Assembly (NCBI RefSeq): GCF_019132875.1 | Contig: NZ_JAHSPF010000001.1 | Location: forward strand, 620,001 to 684,000 | Source: Erwinia phyllosphaerae | Lineage (GTDB): Bacteria; Pseudomonadota; Gammaproteobacteria; Enterobacterales; Enterobacteriaceae | Direction: 5' to 3' | Length of the DNA: 64,000 bases | In this document: in pieces, positions 18,827-27,856 of the stretch | Layout of the letters: every line of letters starts with the position of its first letter | Position numbering within the stretch: the stretch's first letter is position 1 | The notes under the pieces: generated by a model | Databases searched by the model: none | The model's input: the letters and a program-made list of their open reading frames with translations, nothing else | What the model was told of the DNA's origin: nothing | Program-made: the position numbers and the translations under genes

Positions 18827-21112
18827 ATGAATCAGAGCCTGCTTGTCACTAAACGCGATGGCCGCACCGAACGCATCAATCTGGATAAAATCCACCGCGT
18901 ACTTGACTGGGCTGCAGAAGGACTGCAAAACGTTTCCGTCTCACAGGTTGAGCTGCGTTCTCATATCCAGTTTTATGAAGGTATCAAGACCTCTGATATT
19001 CATGAAACGATCATCAAATCCGCTGCCGACCTGATCTCGCGCGATGCGCCGGACTATCAGTATATGGCCGCCCGCCTGGCAATCTTCCATCTGCGTAAAA
19101 AAGCATACGGCCAGTTTGAACCGCCTAAGCTTTACGATCAGGTGAAGCGCATGGTGGACCTGGGCAAATATGACCGTCACCTGCTGGAAGATTACAGCGC
19201 AGAAGAGTTCGAGCTGATGGACGGCTTTATTGACCACTGGCGCGATATGAACTTCTCTTATGCTGCCGTAAAACAGCTGGAAGGTAAGTATCTGGTACAG
19301 AACCGCGTCAGCGGCGATATCTACGAAAGCGCGCAGTTCCTCTATATTCTGGTGGCCGCCTGTTTGTTCTCCGGCTATCCGCGTGAAACGCGTCTGGATT
19401 ACGTGAAGCGTTTTTATGACGCCATCTCCACCTTTAAAATTTCACTGCCGACGCCAATCATGTCCGGCGTGCGTACGCCAACTCGCCAGTTCAGCTCTTG
19501 CGTGCTGATCGAGTGCGGCGACAGCTTGGACTCTATCAACGCGACATCCAGCGCGATTGTGAAGTACGTTTCACAGCGCGCCGGTATCGGCATCAACGCT
19601 GGCCGCATCCGTGCGCTGGGCAGCCCGATCCGCGGCGGGGAAGCTTTCCACACCGGCTGTATTCCTTTTTACAAGCATTTCCAGACTGCGGTGAAATCCT
19701 GTTCGCAAGGCGGCGTGCGCGGCGGTGCGGCCACGTTGTTCTACCCAATGTGGCATCTGGAAGTTGAAAGCCTGCTGGTGCTGAAAAACAACCGTGGCGT
19801 GGAAGGCAACCGCGTGCGTCATATGGACTATGGCGTGCAGCTGAACAAGCTGATGTATACCCGTCTGCTGAAAGGCGAAGAGATCACCCTGTTCAGCCCT
19901 TCCGACGTGCCGGGCCTGTATGACGCTTTCTTTGCCGATCAGGAAGAGTTTGAGCGCCTGTACACCAAATATGAAAAAGACGACAGCATTCGCAAGCAGC
20001 GTGTAAAAGCCGTTGACCTGTTCTCGCTGATGATGCAGGAACGTGCCTCTACCGGCCGTATCTACATTCAGAACGTTGACCACTGCAACACGCATAGCCC
20101 GTTCGATCCTGCTATCGCGCCGGTCCGCCAGTCTAACCTCTGCCTGGAAATCGCGCTGCCGACCAAACCGCTGATGGACGTTAATGACGAAAACGGCGAA
20201 ATCGCGCTGTGTACGCTGTCGGCGTTTAACCTGGGCGCTATTGAAAGCCTGGACGATCTGCAAGAGCTGGCAACGCTGGCCGTACGTGCGCTGGACGCGC
20301 TGCTGGACTACCAGGATTACCCGATTCCTGCGGCAAAACGCGGCGCAATGGGCCGTCGTACGCTGGGTATCGGCGTAATTAACTTCGCTTACTATCTGGC
20401 GAAGCACGGCGTACGCTACTCGGACGGCAGCGCCAACAACCTGACGCACAAAACTTTTGAAGCTATTCAGTATTACTTGCTGAAGGCTTCTAACGACCTG
20501 GCGAAAGAGCAAGGTGCGTGCCCGTGGTTCAACGAAACCACCTACGCGCAGGGCATTCTGCCGATCGATACCTATAAGAAAGACCTGGATGCCATCAGCA
20601 ACGAGCCGCTGCATCTGGACTGGGAAGCGCTGCGCGAAGAGATCAAAACGCACGGCCTGCGCAACTCCACGCTTTCTGCGCTGATGCCGTCAGAAACCTC
20701 GTCGCAGATTTCTAATGCGACTAACGGCATCGAACCACCGCGCGGCCACATCAGCATTAAAGCGTCGAAAGACGGCATTCTGCGTCAGGTAGTGCCGGAA
20801 TATGAGCGCCTGAAAGACCAGTATGAGCTGCTGTGGGATATGCCAAACAACGACGGCTATTTACAGCTGGTTGGCCTGATGCAGAAGTTTATCGACCAGG
20901 CGATTTCGTCGAACACCAACTATGACCCGACGCGCTTTGCTAACGGTCGCGTGCCGATGAAACAGCTGCTGAAAGATCTGCTGACCGCCTATAAGTTCGG
21001 CGTGAAAACGCTGTACTACCAGAACACCCGTGACGGTGCAGAAGATGCCCAGGACGATCTGGCGCCATCCATTCAGGATGACGGCTGTGAAAGCGGCGCC
21101 TGCAAAATTTAA
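18827..21112 (+). CDS. nrdA: Ribonucleoside-diphosphate reductase 1, alpha subunit
   Basis: 761 residues, the E. coli length. Catalytic subunit of the aerobic class Ia enzyme that reduces NDPs to dNDPs. An N-terminal ATP-cone (MNQSLLVTKRDGRTERINLDKI) mediates dATP/ATP control. Redox cysteines C225 (QFSSCVLIE) and C462 (IALCTLSAFN), the thiyl-radical site C439 with its neighbours (SNLCLEI), and the radical-transfer tyrosines near YYQNTRDG are present. The C-terminal swivelling pair is C754/C759 (DGCESGACKI). It is followed after 76 bases by nrdB and then yfaE. Regulation is suggested by the NrdR and DnaA boxes upstream. Confidence 0.98.
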   Translation: MNQSLLVTKRDGRTERINLDKIHRVLDWAAEGLQNVSVSQVELRSHIQFYEGIKTSDIHETIIKSAADLISRDAPDYQYMAARLAIFHLRKKAYGQFEPPKLYDQVKRMVDLGKYDRHLLEDYSAEEFELMDGFIDHWRDMNFSYAAVKQLEGKYLVQNRVSGDIYESAQFLYILVAACLFSGYPRETRLDYVKRFYDAISTFKISLPTPIMSGVRTPTRQFSSCVLIECGDSLDSINATSSAIVKYVSQRAGIGINAGRIRALGSPIRGGEAFHTGCIPFYKHFQTAVKSCSQGGVRGGAATLFYPMWHLEVESLLVLKNNRGVEGNRVRHMDYGVQLNKLMYTRLLKGEEITLFSPSDVPGLYDAFFADQEEFERLYTKYEKDDSIRKQRVKAVDLFSLMMQERASTGRIYIQNVDHCNTHSPFDPAIAPVRQSNLCLEIALPTKPLMDVNDENGEIALCTLSAFNLGAIESLDDLQELATLAVRALDALLDYQDYPIPAAKRGAMGRRTLGIGVINFAYYLAKHGVRYSDGSANNLTHKTFEAIQYYLLKASNDLAKEQGACPWFNETTYAQGILPIDTYKKDLDAISNEPLHLDWEALREEIKTHGLRNSTLSALMPSETSSQISNATNGIEPPRGHISIKASKDGILRQVVPEYERLKDQYELLWDMPNNDGYLQLVGLMQKFIDQAISSNTNYDPTRFANGRVPMKQLLKDLLTAYKFGVKTLYYQNTRDGAEDAQDDLAPSIQDDGCESGACKI

Positions 21113-21188
21113 CCATAGCGGGGCGACTATCGCCCCCTGATTTTCTGTCGGGCCGGGTTTTCTCTGCCCTTCTTCACTGGATAATGAC

Positions 21189-22319
21189 ATGGCTTACACC
21201 ACGTTCTCGCAAAATAAAAACGATCAGCTGAACGAACCGATGTTTTTCGGCCAGCCGGTTAACGTCGCCCGCTACGATCAGCAAAAATACGGTATTTTTG
21301 AAAAGCTGATTGAAAAGCAGCTCTCCTTTTTCTGGCGTCCGGAAGAAGTGGACGTGTCGCGCGACCGTATCGACTACCAGGGCTTGCCGGATCACGAAAA
21401 GCACATTTTTATCAGCAACCTGAAGTATCAAACGCTGCTGGACTCTATCCAGGGCCGCAGTCCAAACGTCGCGCTGCTGCCGCTGATTTCGATTCCCGAG
21501 CTGGAAACCTGGGTAGAAACCTGGGCGTTTTCCGAAACTATCCACTCGCGCTCCTATACCCATATCATTCGCAATATCGTCAACGACCCGGCGATTGTGT
21601 TTGACGATATCGTGACCAACGAGCAGATTCTGTCGCGCGCCAAAGATATTTCGGGTTACTACGACGACCTGATCGAAATGACCAACTACTGGCATCTGCT
21701 GGGTGAAGGCACGCATCAGGTTAACGGCAAAACCGTTACCGTTAATCTGCGGGCGCTGAAAAAGCAGCTTTACGTCTGCCTGATGAGCGTAAACGCGCTG
21801 GAAGCCATCCGCTTTTATGTTAGCTTCGCCTGTTCTTTTGCTTTTGCAGAACGCGAGCTGATGGAAGGCAACGCAAAGATTATCAAGCTGATCGCCCGCG
21901 ACGAAGCGCTGCATCTGACCGGCACGCAGCATATGCTGAACCTGTTACGCAGCGGTGAAGACGATCCGGAAATGGCTGAGATCGCTAAAGAGTGCCAGCA
22001 GGAATGTTACGACCTGTTTGTGCTGGCAGCGCAGCAGGAAAAAGAGTGGGCGGAATATCTGTTCCGCGACGGCTCAATGATCGGTCTGAACAAAGATATT
22101 CTTTGCCAGTACATTGAGTACATCACCAATATCCGCATGAATGCGGTTGGGCTGGAGCTGCCGTTTAAGACCCGTTCTAACCCAATTCCGTGGATCAACT
22201 CCTGGCTGGTTTCCGACAACGTGCAGGTTGCGCCGCAGGAAGTAGAGGTTAGCTCTTACCTGGTGGGTCAGATCGACTCCGAAGTGGGCGAAAACGACTT
22301 CGACGACTTCCAGCTCTAA
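21189..22319 (+). CDS. nrdB: Ribonucleoside-diphosphate reductase 1, beta subunit
   Basis: 376 residues, identical in length to E. coli NrdB. It houses the di-iron centre and the stable tyrosyl radical at Tyr122 (numbered without the initiator Met; motif [11 protein letters not shown]). Iron ligands are visible in D84 (LLDSIQ), E115/H118 (FSETIHSR), and the later IARDEALH helix. The C-terminal tail ([12 protein letters not shown]) is the NrdA-docking peptide. It sits in the nrdA-nrdB-yfaE operon with two bases to yfaE. Confidence 0.98.
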   Translation: MAYTTFSQNKNDQLNEPMFFGQPVNVARYDQQKYGIFEKLIEKQLSFFWRPEEVDVSRDRIDYQGLPDHEKHIFISNLKYQTLLDSIQGRSPNVALLPLISIPELETWVETWAFSETIHSRSYTHIIRNIVNDPAIVFDDIVTNEQILSRAKDISGYYDDLIEMTNYWHLLGEGTHQVNGKTVTVNLRALKKQLYVCLMSVNALEAIRFYVSFACSFAFAERELMEGNAKIIKLIARDEALHLTGTQHMLNLLRSGEDDPEMAEIAKECQQECYDLFVLAAQQEKEWAEYLFRDGSMIGLNKDILCQYIEYITNIRMNAVGLELPFKTRSNPIPWINSWLVSDNVQVAPQEVEVSSYLVGQIDSEVGENDFDDFQL

Positions 22320-22321
22320 GC

Positions 22322-22582
22322 ATGACCGGCCCAATTATTAAACTGCGTGCTTCCGGCACGCAGCTGCACTGTCATAATGAACATCGCTCCCTGCTGGACG
22401 CGCTTGAATTTCACCAGGTTTGCGTGGAATACCAGTGCCGTGAAGGCTATTGCGGCTCCTGCCGGATTGGTCTGCTGCAAGGACAGGTCAGCTATTCATC
22501 ACAGCCGCTGGCGTTTATTAAGGATGGTGAAATTCTGCCGTGCTGCTGTAAGGCAGAAGGGGATATTGAGCTGGAGCTTTAA
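22322..22582 (+). CDS. yfaE: 2Fe-2S ferredoxin YfaE (class I RNR cofactor maintenance)
   Basis: 86 residues, plant-type ferredoxin fold. Cluster ligands C39, C44 and C47 (CREGYCGSC) plus a fourth from the CCC at 74-76. In E. coli YfaE supplies electrons to NrdB to assemble and repair the diferric-tyrosyl radical cofactor. The gene starts two bases after the nrdB stop and the operon ends at a hairpin terminator just downstream. Confidence 0.96.
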   Translation: MTGPIIKLRASGTQLHCHNEHRSLLDALEFHQVCVEYQCREGYCGSCRIGLLQGQVSYSSQPLAFIKDGEILPCCCKAEGDIELEL

Positions 22583-22601
22583 CGCTGTTTCGTCAGAGTA
22601 A

Positions 22602-22630
22602 AATAACCCTCAGCACTACAGAGGGTTATT
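22602..22630. terminator. Bidirectional terminator between yfaE and the peptide gene
   Basis: Ten-base-pair perfect stem AATAACCCTC / GAGGGTTATT with a nine-base loop between two convergent genes. It can serve nrdAB-yfaE from the left and the peptide gene from the right. Confidence 0.8.
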
Positions 22631-22640
22631 ACGGTTAATA

Positions 22641-22940
22641 TCAGGCACCCCACTCTTCATCGAAATGATAGGCTATACGGCTATCGTCGCCGCCCAGCGC
22701 TGTCCCTATACCTGCCACCAGTTTAGACAGGGAATAGCCCCAGGAATCCAGGGTATAGTGAAAACTGCCAAACCCAACGGAATCAAAGAATCGCCCAACC
22801 GAATAAACCACTGACATGTTGAAAATATCGTTGCTAATCATAACGGCATCAATAATCGCGTTGCCGATGTATGTTGTGATGCCAGAAAAAGAAGCGCCCG
22901 CTACCTGATCCATCTCACTAAAGCCTAACTCTTTCATCAT
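22641..22940 (-). CDS. Secreted peptide precursor with double-glycine-type leader
   Basis: 99 residues starting MMKELGFSEMDQVAGA. This has the pattern of GG/GA leaders of bacteriocin-like peptides (hydrophobic and acidic positions, then VAGA), so cleavage after residue 16 is predicted. The ribosome-binding site AAGGAG lies four bases before the first ATG and seven before the second, so either Met could be used. The ~83-residue product has no cysteine, is rich in Gly, Ser and aromatic residues, and contains hydrophobic stretches (TTYIGNAIIDAVMI, YSLSKLVAGIGTALGG). It ends acidic (HFDEEWGA). It follows the flavin oxidase gene after only 36 bases, so the two are almost certainly cotranscribed. 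No immunity or exporter gene is adjacent. Function is unknown; a secreted antimicrobial or signalling peptide is the working inference. Confidence 0.65.
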   Translation of the reverse strand: MMKELGFSEMDQVAGASFSGITTYIGNAIIDAVMISNDIFNMSVVYSVGRFFDSVGFGSFHYTLDSWGYSLSKLVAGIGTALGGDDSRIAYHFDEEWGA

Positions 22941-22976
22941 AAATCTCCTTATATTCAGGTTAAACCGCATCCGTAG

Positions 22977-24587
22977 TTATTTTTCTTGAAATATCTTTTT
23001 GATAAGAGGTGACGAGAACAGATGGTGAGGATCATATTTGCTGAGCGTTTTTAAGGCGTAGCGCCAGCCATACTCATCATCCGGCAAGCTGGCAGGAATG
23101 TTTGTTTTGATAAAATCGTCATTTCCCCAGGCGCTGGTTTCGCTGTAACCCCAGCCTTTGCTCCATTCGACCCTGACCGCATAGTCGCCGGTATAGTGTT
23201 CGAAGAGCCACGCCTCCAGCTCCTTCATAAACTTATTGGCATCCGGCGTGCCTGGCATTGTCAGGACATCAAGCCAGATTGCCACATCCCATTCAGGATG
23301 AAGGCTGTCAGGACGGTTCGCGGATAAGGAAGCCGTCGCGGCGTTGGCTATACCGGTCTCTTCCGCGTTATCTAATCCGGTCACGCGGATCTCAATCGGA
23401 CAATTAATCGGGAACGAATTGGCATTCTGATAGCTGGTGAGCATCTCTTTATATTTACTGTAAAACTCGTTAAGGACTTTCTGTATATTCTCTCTTTTGG
23501 TCACGATGGCATAGCCATTGGCCGTTATCCGCAGCGTGCTGGGTTTTACATACAGCAGGAGATCTTTGCTCCATCCCCACAGATCGCCGGAAATGGACGC
23601 CCCCAGGCCAACCTGCACAATTTCGTTAAGCTTCTGGCAGAGCGCGGGCGTAACTTCCTGATGATTGCTAAATATGCTTTTAACAAAATCTGAAACCTGG
23701 GAAGGGATTTTATCGCAGAAAGGATAATTAAAAGGTTGATGCACGGGCTTTGCGGTAGTGGGATAAGAGTCCGTTACCGTCCAGACCTTAAGCCAGGCTT
23801 TGTCGACGAAAGGAAACAAGATAACTTCCGCCCTGCCGCTTTTATCCAGAAAATCGATATATCTGTTGGGGCTGGTGTCGCTGTTAGCAAATAACACCTC
23901 CGGCGTTAAATTCATAAAGCTCTGGCAGCGCAGGCGGCGGTTGCGAGGAACCTGCAAGGTAACCTCTGTAATTAACGCCCGGCCAACATGAACCAGGAAA
24001 GCTGAAATCTCTTTATCTTTGCGCGTGAAGGTTTTGAGCTCGTAGCTTTTCTTCTCATCGTTCCACACTACGGCCGTCAAGGCCAGAATGCTGTTGCAGA
24101 CGGAACCATAGGTGCCGCCCTGTTGCAGCGTTTCGCCTTTAGCCGGAAGACAGGTTCCGTGTCCTCCAATAGCACAAATACCGCCCAGCGTCATTTTCCC
24201 CATACCGGGCACGGCGTAAAAGCCCAGCTTCTGCTTCTCCAGTTTAGTCATCAGGTTTAACATCGTGATGCCGGGCTGGGCCGTCACGATGCCGTAGTCA
24301 CCGCGCTTTTCAATCGAAACAGAGGTAAAGTTTTTCTTTAAGTCCAGGAGCAGGACTTTGCTGTTGTTTTCCCCATTTTCGATAATAAGCTGCGACCAGT
24401 TAAAGCTTCCGCCTACAGGCCTGACGCAATACGCGTTTTCTTTTGCCCAGTTAACAACCTTGACCACCTCTTCCGCATTTTTTGGCGTAAAAGTCAGGAT
24501 GTGGTCGCCTTTTGTTTCTCCAGACCAGGTAATATAATTGGTATATTCATGTTTAACAGAAATATCTGTTGTAAAATTATCAGCCAA
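22977..24587 (-). CDS. FAD-linked oxidase, type-II cholesterol oxidase / vanillyl-alcohol oxidase type
   Basis: 536 residues. The N-terminal half is an FAD-binding PCMH-type domain: VRPVGGSFNWSQL at about 57-69 binds the flavin pyrophosphate. GGICAIGGHGTCLPA at about 135-149 places H143 where enzymes of this type attach FAD covalently. The C-terminal half resembles the substrate-binding domain of bacterial type-II cholesterol oxidases, including a VRVEWSKGWGYSE-type motif. The real substrate cannot be read from sequence; cholesterol is only the family label. No signal peptide is seen. The start is TTG, chosen because AAAGGA lies eight bases upstream and no ATG occurs near the domain start. 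The gene directly precedes the leader-bearing peptide, so it might modify that peptide or serve its own pathway. E. coli has no equivalent here. Confidence 0.72.
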   Translation of the reverse strand: MADNFTTDISVKHEYTNYITWSGETKGDHILTFTPKNAEEVVKVVNWAKENAYCVRPVGGSFNWSQLIIENGENNSKVLLLDLKKNFTSVSIEKRGDYGIVTAQPGITMLNLMTKLEKQKLGFYAVPGMGKMTLGGICAIGGHGTCLPAKGETLQQGGTYGSVCNSILALTAVVWNDEKKSYELKTFTRKDKEISAFLVHVGRALITEVTLQVPRNRRLRCQSFMNLTPEVLFANSDTSPNRYIDFLDKSGRAEVILFPFVDKAWLKVWTVTDSYPTTAKPVHQPFNYPFCDKIPSQVSDFVKSIFSNHQEVTPALCQKLNEIVQVGLGASISGDLWGWSKDLLLYVKPSTLRITANGYAIVTKRENIQKVLNEFYSKYKEMLTSYQNANSFPINCPIEIRVTGLDNAEETGIANAATASLSANRPDSLHPEWDVAIWLDVLTMPGTPDANKFMKELEAWLFEHYTGDYAVRVEWSKGWGYSETSAWGNDDFIKTNIPASLPDDEYGWRYALKTLSKYDPHHLFSSPLIKKIFQEK

Positions 24588-24958
24588 GACAAATTCCTTT
24601 TGCTATTAAGCTTGAAATAAATAAGCGCACTAAAAACGATCGCTCGTTTTTAAGCCGCTAAAAATGTGACACAACAAAAATATAAAAACAACTTTTTTTA
24701 CAGGAAAGCACGTTTCCTGAGAGACGTTATGAATAAATCAAAATCATTCTGTTAAATAGAGAAATGCGCACCAATAAAATATTGGCTAACTTTTGCAGGG
24801 GAATATATTTTTGTCCAGGATATTTCTGCCTGAGGCTGGCAAAGTCATTTAGTAAAAAAGCGCGGTTTGTTATAAAGGCTGATTGTCGATATATAAACAT
24901 TCAGCCTTTTCCTGAAAACATCTTAAAGCGACGTTATGGTATTACAGAAAGTCAGGCT
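24588..24958. other. AT-rich intergenic region upstream of the oxidase gene
   Basis: 371 bases. It should hold the promoter of the oxidase-peptide operon. No conserved protein, RNA or repeat was recognised; a 97-codon plus-strand frame crossing it is antisense to the yfaY-type gene and was rejected. Confidence 0.6.
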
Positions 24959-26164
24959 TTAGCTTTCCGGTTTTATTTCCAGCGTATCCACCACGTCAAT
25001 CCAGCCGTGACCGCTGCCAACATCCAGCCCGTCGAGCCAGCGCCTGAGCATATTTAACGCCATCATCGCAACCACATCCTGACGCGCTTTCAGACCGTGA
25101 CGGCTGTTGTTGAACCTCACCTTCTGACCCCAGCTGCCTTGCGGCGTATGCAGAGCAAAGCCCAGCTGGTTATCCTGTTCGCCGCCCACCACCAGCGCCA
25201 GCGTGGCGTCACTGCCTGAGGCCAGCTGCTGCGCGCGCTGCGCCAGTTCAGCCAGGCTTTCACTCTGCGTCGGCAGTACGTTCCCTGCCGCCAGCGGCGC
25301 GGCAACAGAAGCCAGCTGCCACTGCACCAGTCCGGCGGTAAACTGTTCGCTAACGGCCAGTTGGTAACGCTGCTCGTTCAGACGACGCGCCAGCTGCGCA
25401 GGCAACGTTTCCGTTCCTTCAAAAATAATACTTTCGCCAGCGATATCGCGTACCTGCTGCCAAAACTGCTTCATCTCAGACAGCTTTGACGCGGGGCCAT
25501 TTAGCTTTAACTCAATAATCGGCATAGAGGCGCGATAGCCCATCACCACGCCTTCCGGCAGCAGTAAAGGTTCAATTTCAGAAGCCAGATCGCTTTCGCC
25601 CCGGCCAAAAGTGGTTAGCCGCAGGCAAACCGGCGGATCGGAAACCGGGAAGCGAGCCTTCATTCGCGGCAGAATTTGCTGCTCAACCATCATTTTGTAT
25701 TCAGAAGGCACGCCTGGCGTAAAGAAGATCCAGCAGCGGTTAAGTTCCATAGCAAAGCCGCACGCCGTGCCGATGGGATTGTCGATCATCTCTGCGCCCG
25801 CCGGAATCTCTGCCTGTTTGCGGTTGCTGTCGGCCATTTTACGGCCGCGTCCGGCAAAGAAAGCCTCCATTTTCGCCAGCCACTCTTCCTGCATAACCAG
25901 CCCAACGCCTGCTGCTTTGGCCGCCGCCGCCGCGCTTAAATCGTCGCTGGTCGGCCCCAGGCCACCGTTAACAATCAGCACATCGGCAACCTTACTGCGT
26001 TCAACAAGCACGTTGACCAGCTCCTGCATGCTGTCGCCCACGGTCTGGCGACTGGTCATCGGCAGACCTTCCTGAAACAGCCGTTCGGCAAGCCATGCCG
26101 CATTGGTGTCCACGATTTGTCCATGCAGCACTTCATCGCCGGTGGAAAGCATTTCCACTCTCAT
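24959..26164 (-). CDS. yfaY: CinA-like protein YfaY
   Basis: 401 residues (E. coli YfaY 400). The N-terminal MoaB/Mog-like domain is clear (STGDEVLHGQIVDTNAAWLAERLF; NGGLGPTSDD; FTPGVPSEYKMM). In canonical CinA/PncC proteins this is joined to an NMN deamidase with an ESCTGG motif. Here the corresponding segment reads SEQFTAG and the rest of that domain is divergent, so deamidase activity is probably lost, as reported for the E. coli paralogue. The N-terminal half may still act on ADP-ribose-type substrates (inference). It is divergent from the catalase gene. Confidence 0.9.
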   Translation of the reverse strand: MRVEMLSTGDEVLHGQIVDTNAAWLAERLFQEGLPMTSRQTVGDSMQELVNVLVERSKVADVLIVNGGLGPTSDDLSAAAAAKAAGVGLVMQEEWLAKMEAFFAGRGRKMADSNRKQAEIPAGAEMIDNPIGTACGFAMELNRCWIFFTPGVPSEYKMMVEQQILPRMKARFPVSDPPVCLRLTTFGRGESDLASEIEPLLLPEGVVMGYRASMPIIELKLNGPASKLSEMKQFWQQVRDIAGESIIFEGTETLPAQLARRLNEQRYQLAVSEQFTAGLVQWQLASVAAPLAAGNVLPTQSESLAELAQRAQQLASGSDATLALVVGGEQDNQLGFALHTPQGSWGQKVRFNNSRHGLKARQDVVAMMALNMLRRWLDGLDVGSGHGWIDVVDTLEIKPES

Positions 26165-26373
26165 GTGTTTCTCCAGATTGTTCAGGTTTAGTTAACTGTA
26201 TGAAGCAATAGCGACAATTACAATCGCATTCCGCTATCAGCCCGGCAAATGGCAGCGATAGTTAACGCCAGATTGCCGCAGCGAAGCGCGAGCGGGCACA
26301 ATGGATTTATAGGCGATGCCGATTGAATAAAAGAATTTAAAAGATAAACCCGTCGATAAGAAGAGATCCCACT

Positions 26374-27813
26374 ATGAGCAAAAAAGGACTTACTACCGCA
26401 GCGGGCGCGCCCGTCGCCCACAATAACAATGTGATGACGGCCGGACGCCGTGGCCCGATGCTGTTACAGGATGTCTGGTTTCTGGAGAAGCTGGCGCACT
26501 TTGACCGTGAGGTCATTCCGGAGCGCCGCATGCATGCCAAAGGCTCTGGCGCTTACGGGACGTTTACCGTTACCCAGGATATTACCCGCTTCAGCCGCGC
26601 GAAAATTTTTGCCGAAGTCGGTAAAAAAACTGACCTGTTTATGCGTTTTTCCACCGTTGCCGGCGAGCGCGGCGGCGCGGATGCCGAGCGCGATATCCGC
26701 GGCTTTTCGCTGAAGTTTTACACGGAAGAAGGCAACTGGGATCTGGTCGGCAACAATACGCCGGTGTTTTATCTGCGCGATCCGCTGAAGTTCCCCGATC
26801 TCAATCACGTGGTTAAGCGCGATCCGCGTACCAACCTGCGTAATCCGACCTATAAATGGGACTTTTTTTCACAGCTTCCAGAGTCGCTGCATCAGCTGAC
26901 TATCGATTTCAGCGATCGCGGCCTGCCTGCGTCCTATCGCCATATCCACGGCTTTGGTAGCCACACCTACAGCTTTATCAACGCTAATCAGGAACGTTTT
27001 TGGGTTAAGTTCCATATGCGTAGCGAACAGGGTATTCAGAACCTGATGGACGATGAAGCCGCGCAGCTGATTGGCCGCGACCGCGAAAGCTCACAGCGCG
27101 ATTTGTTTGACTCTATCGAACAGGGTAACTTTCCGCGCTGGAAATTCTTTGTGCAAATTATGCCGGAAGCGCAAGCATCAGAAACGCCTTACAACCCGTT
27201 CGACCTGACCAAAGTCTGGCCGCATGCGGATTATCCGCTGATTGAAGTAGGTGAGTTTGAACTCAACCGCAATCCGGATAACTACTTTGCGGAAGTGGAG
27301 CAGGTCGCGATGAGCCCGGCTAACGTGGTGCCCGGCATTGGCTTTTCTCCCGACCGGATGCTGCAAGGCCGCCTGTTCTCTTACGGTGATGCGCATCGCT
27401 ATCGCCTGGGCGTTAACCATCACCAGATTCCGGTTAATGCGCCAAAATGCCCGTTCCATAACTATCATCGCGACGGCGCGATGCGCGTGGACGGCAACAG
27501 CGGCAACGGTGCCACCTATGAGCCAAACAGCTTTAACGTCTTTCAGGAACAGCCGGACTTTAGCGAGCCGCCGCTGTCGCTGGAAGGCGCCGCCGACCAC
27601 TGGAACCACCGTGAGGATGATGACTATTTCACCCAGCCGCGCGCGTTGTTTAACCTGCTGAGTGAAGAAGAACACCAGCGCATGTTTCAGCGTATCGCTG
27701 GTGAGCTGCGCCAGATCCCTGAGTTTATTCAGCAGCGCCAGATCGCCCTTTTTTATCAGGTACATCCGGCCTATGGTGCAGGCGTGGAGAAAGCGCTGAA
27801 GGAAACGCGTTAG
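26374..27813 (+). CDS. Monofunctional haem catalase, small-subunit type
   Basis: 479 residues, the size of clade-3 small-subunit catalases (KatA-like) that convert H2O2 to water and oxygen. Catalytic H54 is in [13 protein letters not shown], the distal Asn is in [13 protein letters not shown], and the proximal haem-ligand Tyr is in [20 protein letters not shown]-binding residues are plausible in [15 protein letters not shown]. No signal peptide, so cytoplasmic. It is set between yfaY and menE and divergent from yfaY by about 210 bases, where its promoter must lie. E. coli K-12 has no small catalase; its KatE and KatG are of other classes. The name katA or katB would be usual, but I leave the symbol blank. 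Confidence 0.95.
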   Translation: MSKKGLTTAAGAPVAHNNNVMTAGRRGPMLLQDVWFLEKLAHFDREVIPERRMHAKGSGAYGTFTVTQDITRFSRAKIFAEVGKKTDLFMRFSTVAGERGGADAERDIRGFSLKFYTEEGNWDLVGNNTPVFYLRDPLKFPDLNHVVKRDPRTNLRNPTYKWDFFSQLPESLHQLTIDFSDRGLPASYRHIHGFGSHTYSFINANQERFWVKFHMRSEQGIQNLMDDEAAQLIGRDRESSQRDLFDSIEQGNFPRWKFFVQIMPEAQASETPYNPFDLTKVWPHADYPLIEVGEFELNRNPDNYFAEVEQVAMSPANVVPGIGFSPDRMLQGRLFSYGDAHRYRLGVNHHQIPVNAPKCPFHNYHRDGAMRVDGNSGNGATYEPNSFNVFQEQPDFSEPPLSLEGAADHWNHREDDDYFTQPRALFNLLSEEEHQRMFQRIAGELRQIPEFIQQRQIALFYQVHPAYGAGVEKALKETR

Positions 27814-27826
27814 AAATGTAGCAAAT

Positions 27827-27856
27827 ATGCCGGAGAAGACTCCGGCATTATTTTTC
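27827..27856. terminator. Bidirectional terminator between catalase and menE
   Basis: Nine-base-pair stem ATGCCGGAG / CTCCGGCAT with a four-base loop followed by TATTTTT. It ends the catalase gene and overlaps the menE stop codon. Confidence 0.85.

Noticed and set aside
24764-25057. 97-codon plus-strand frame after the oxidase promoter region
   Set aside because: Its second half is antisense to yfaY and the first half lacks a ribosome-binding site.
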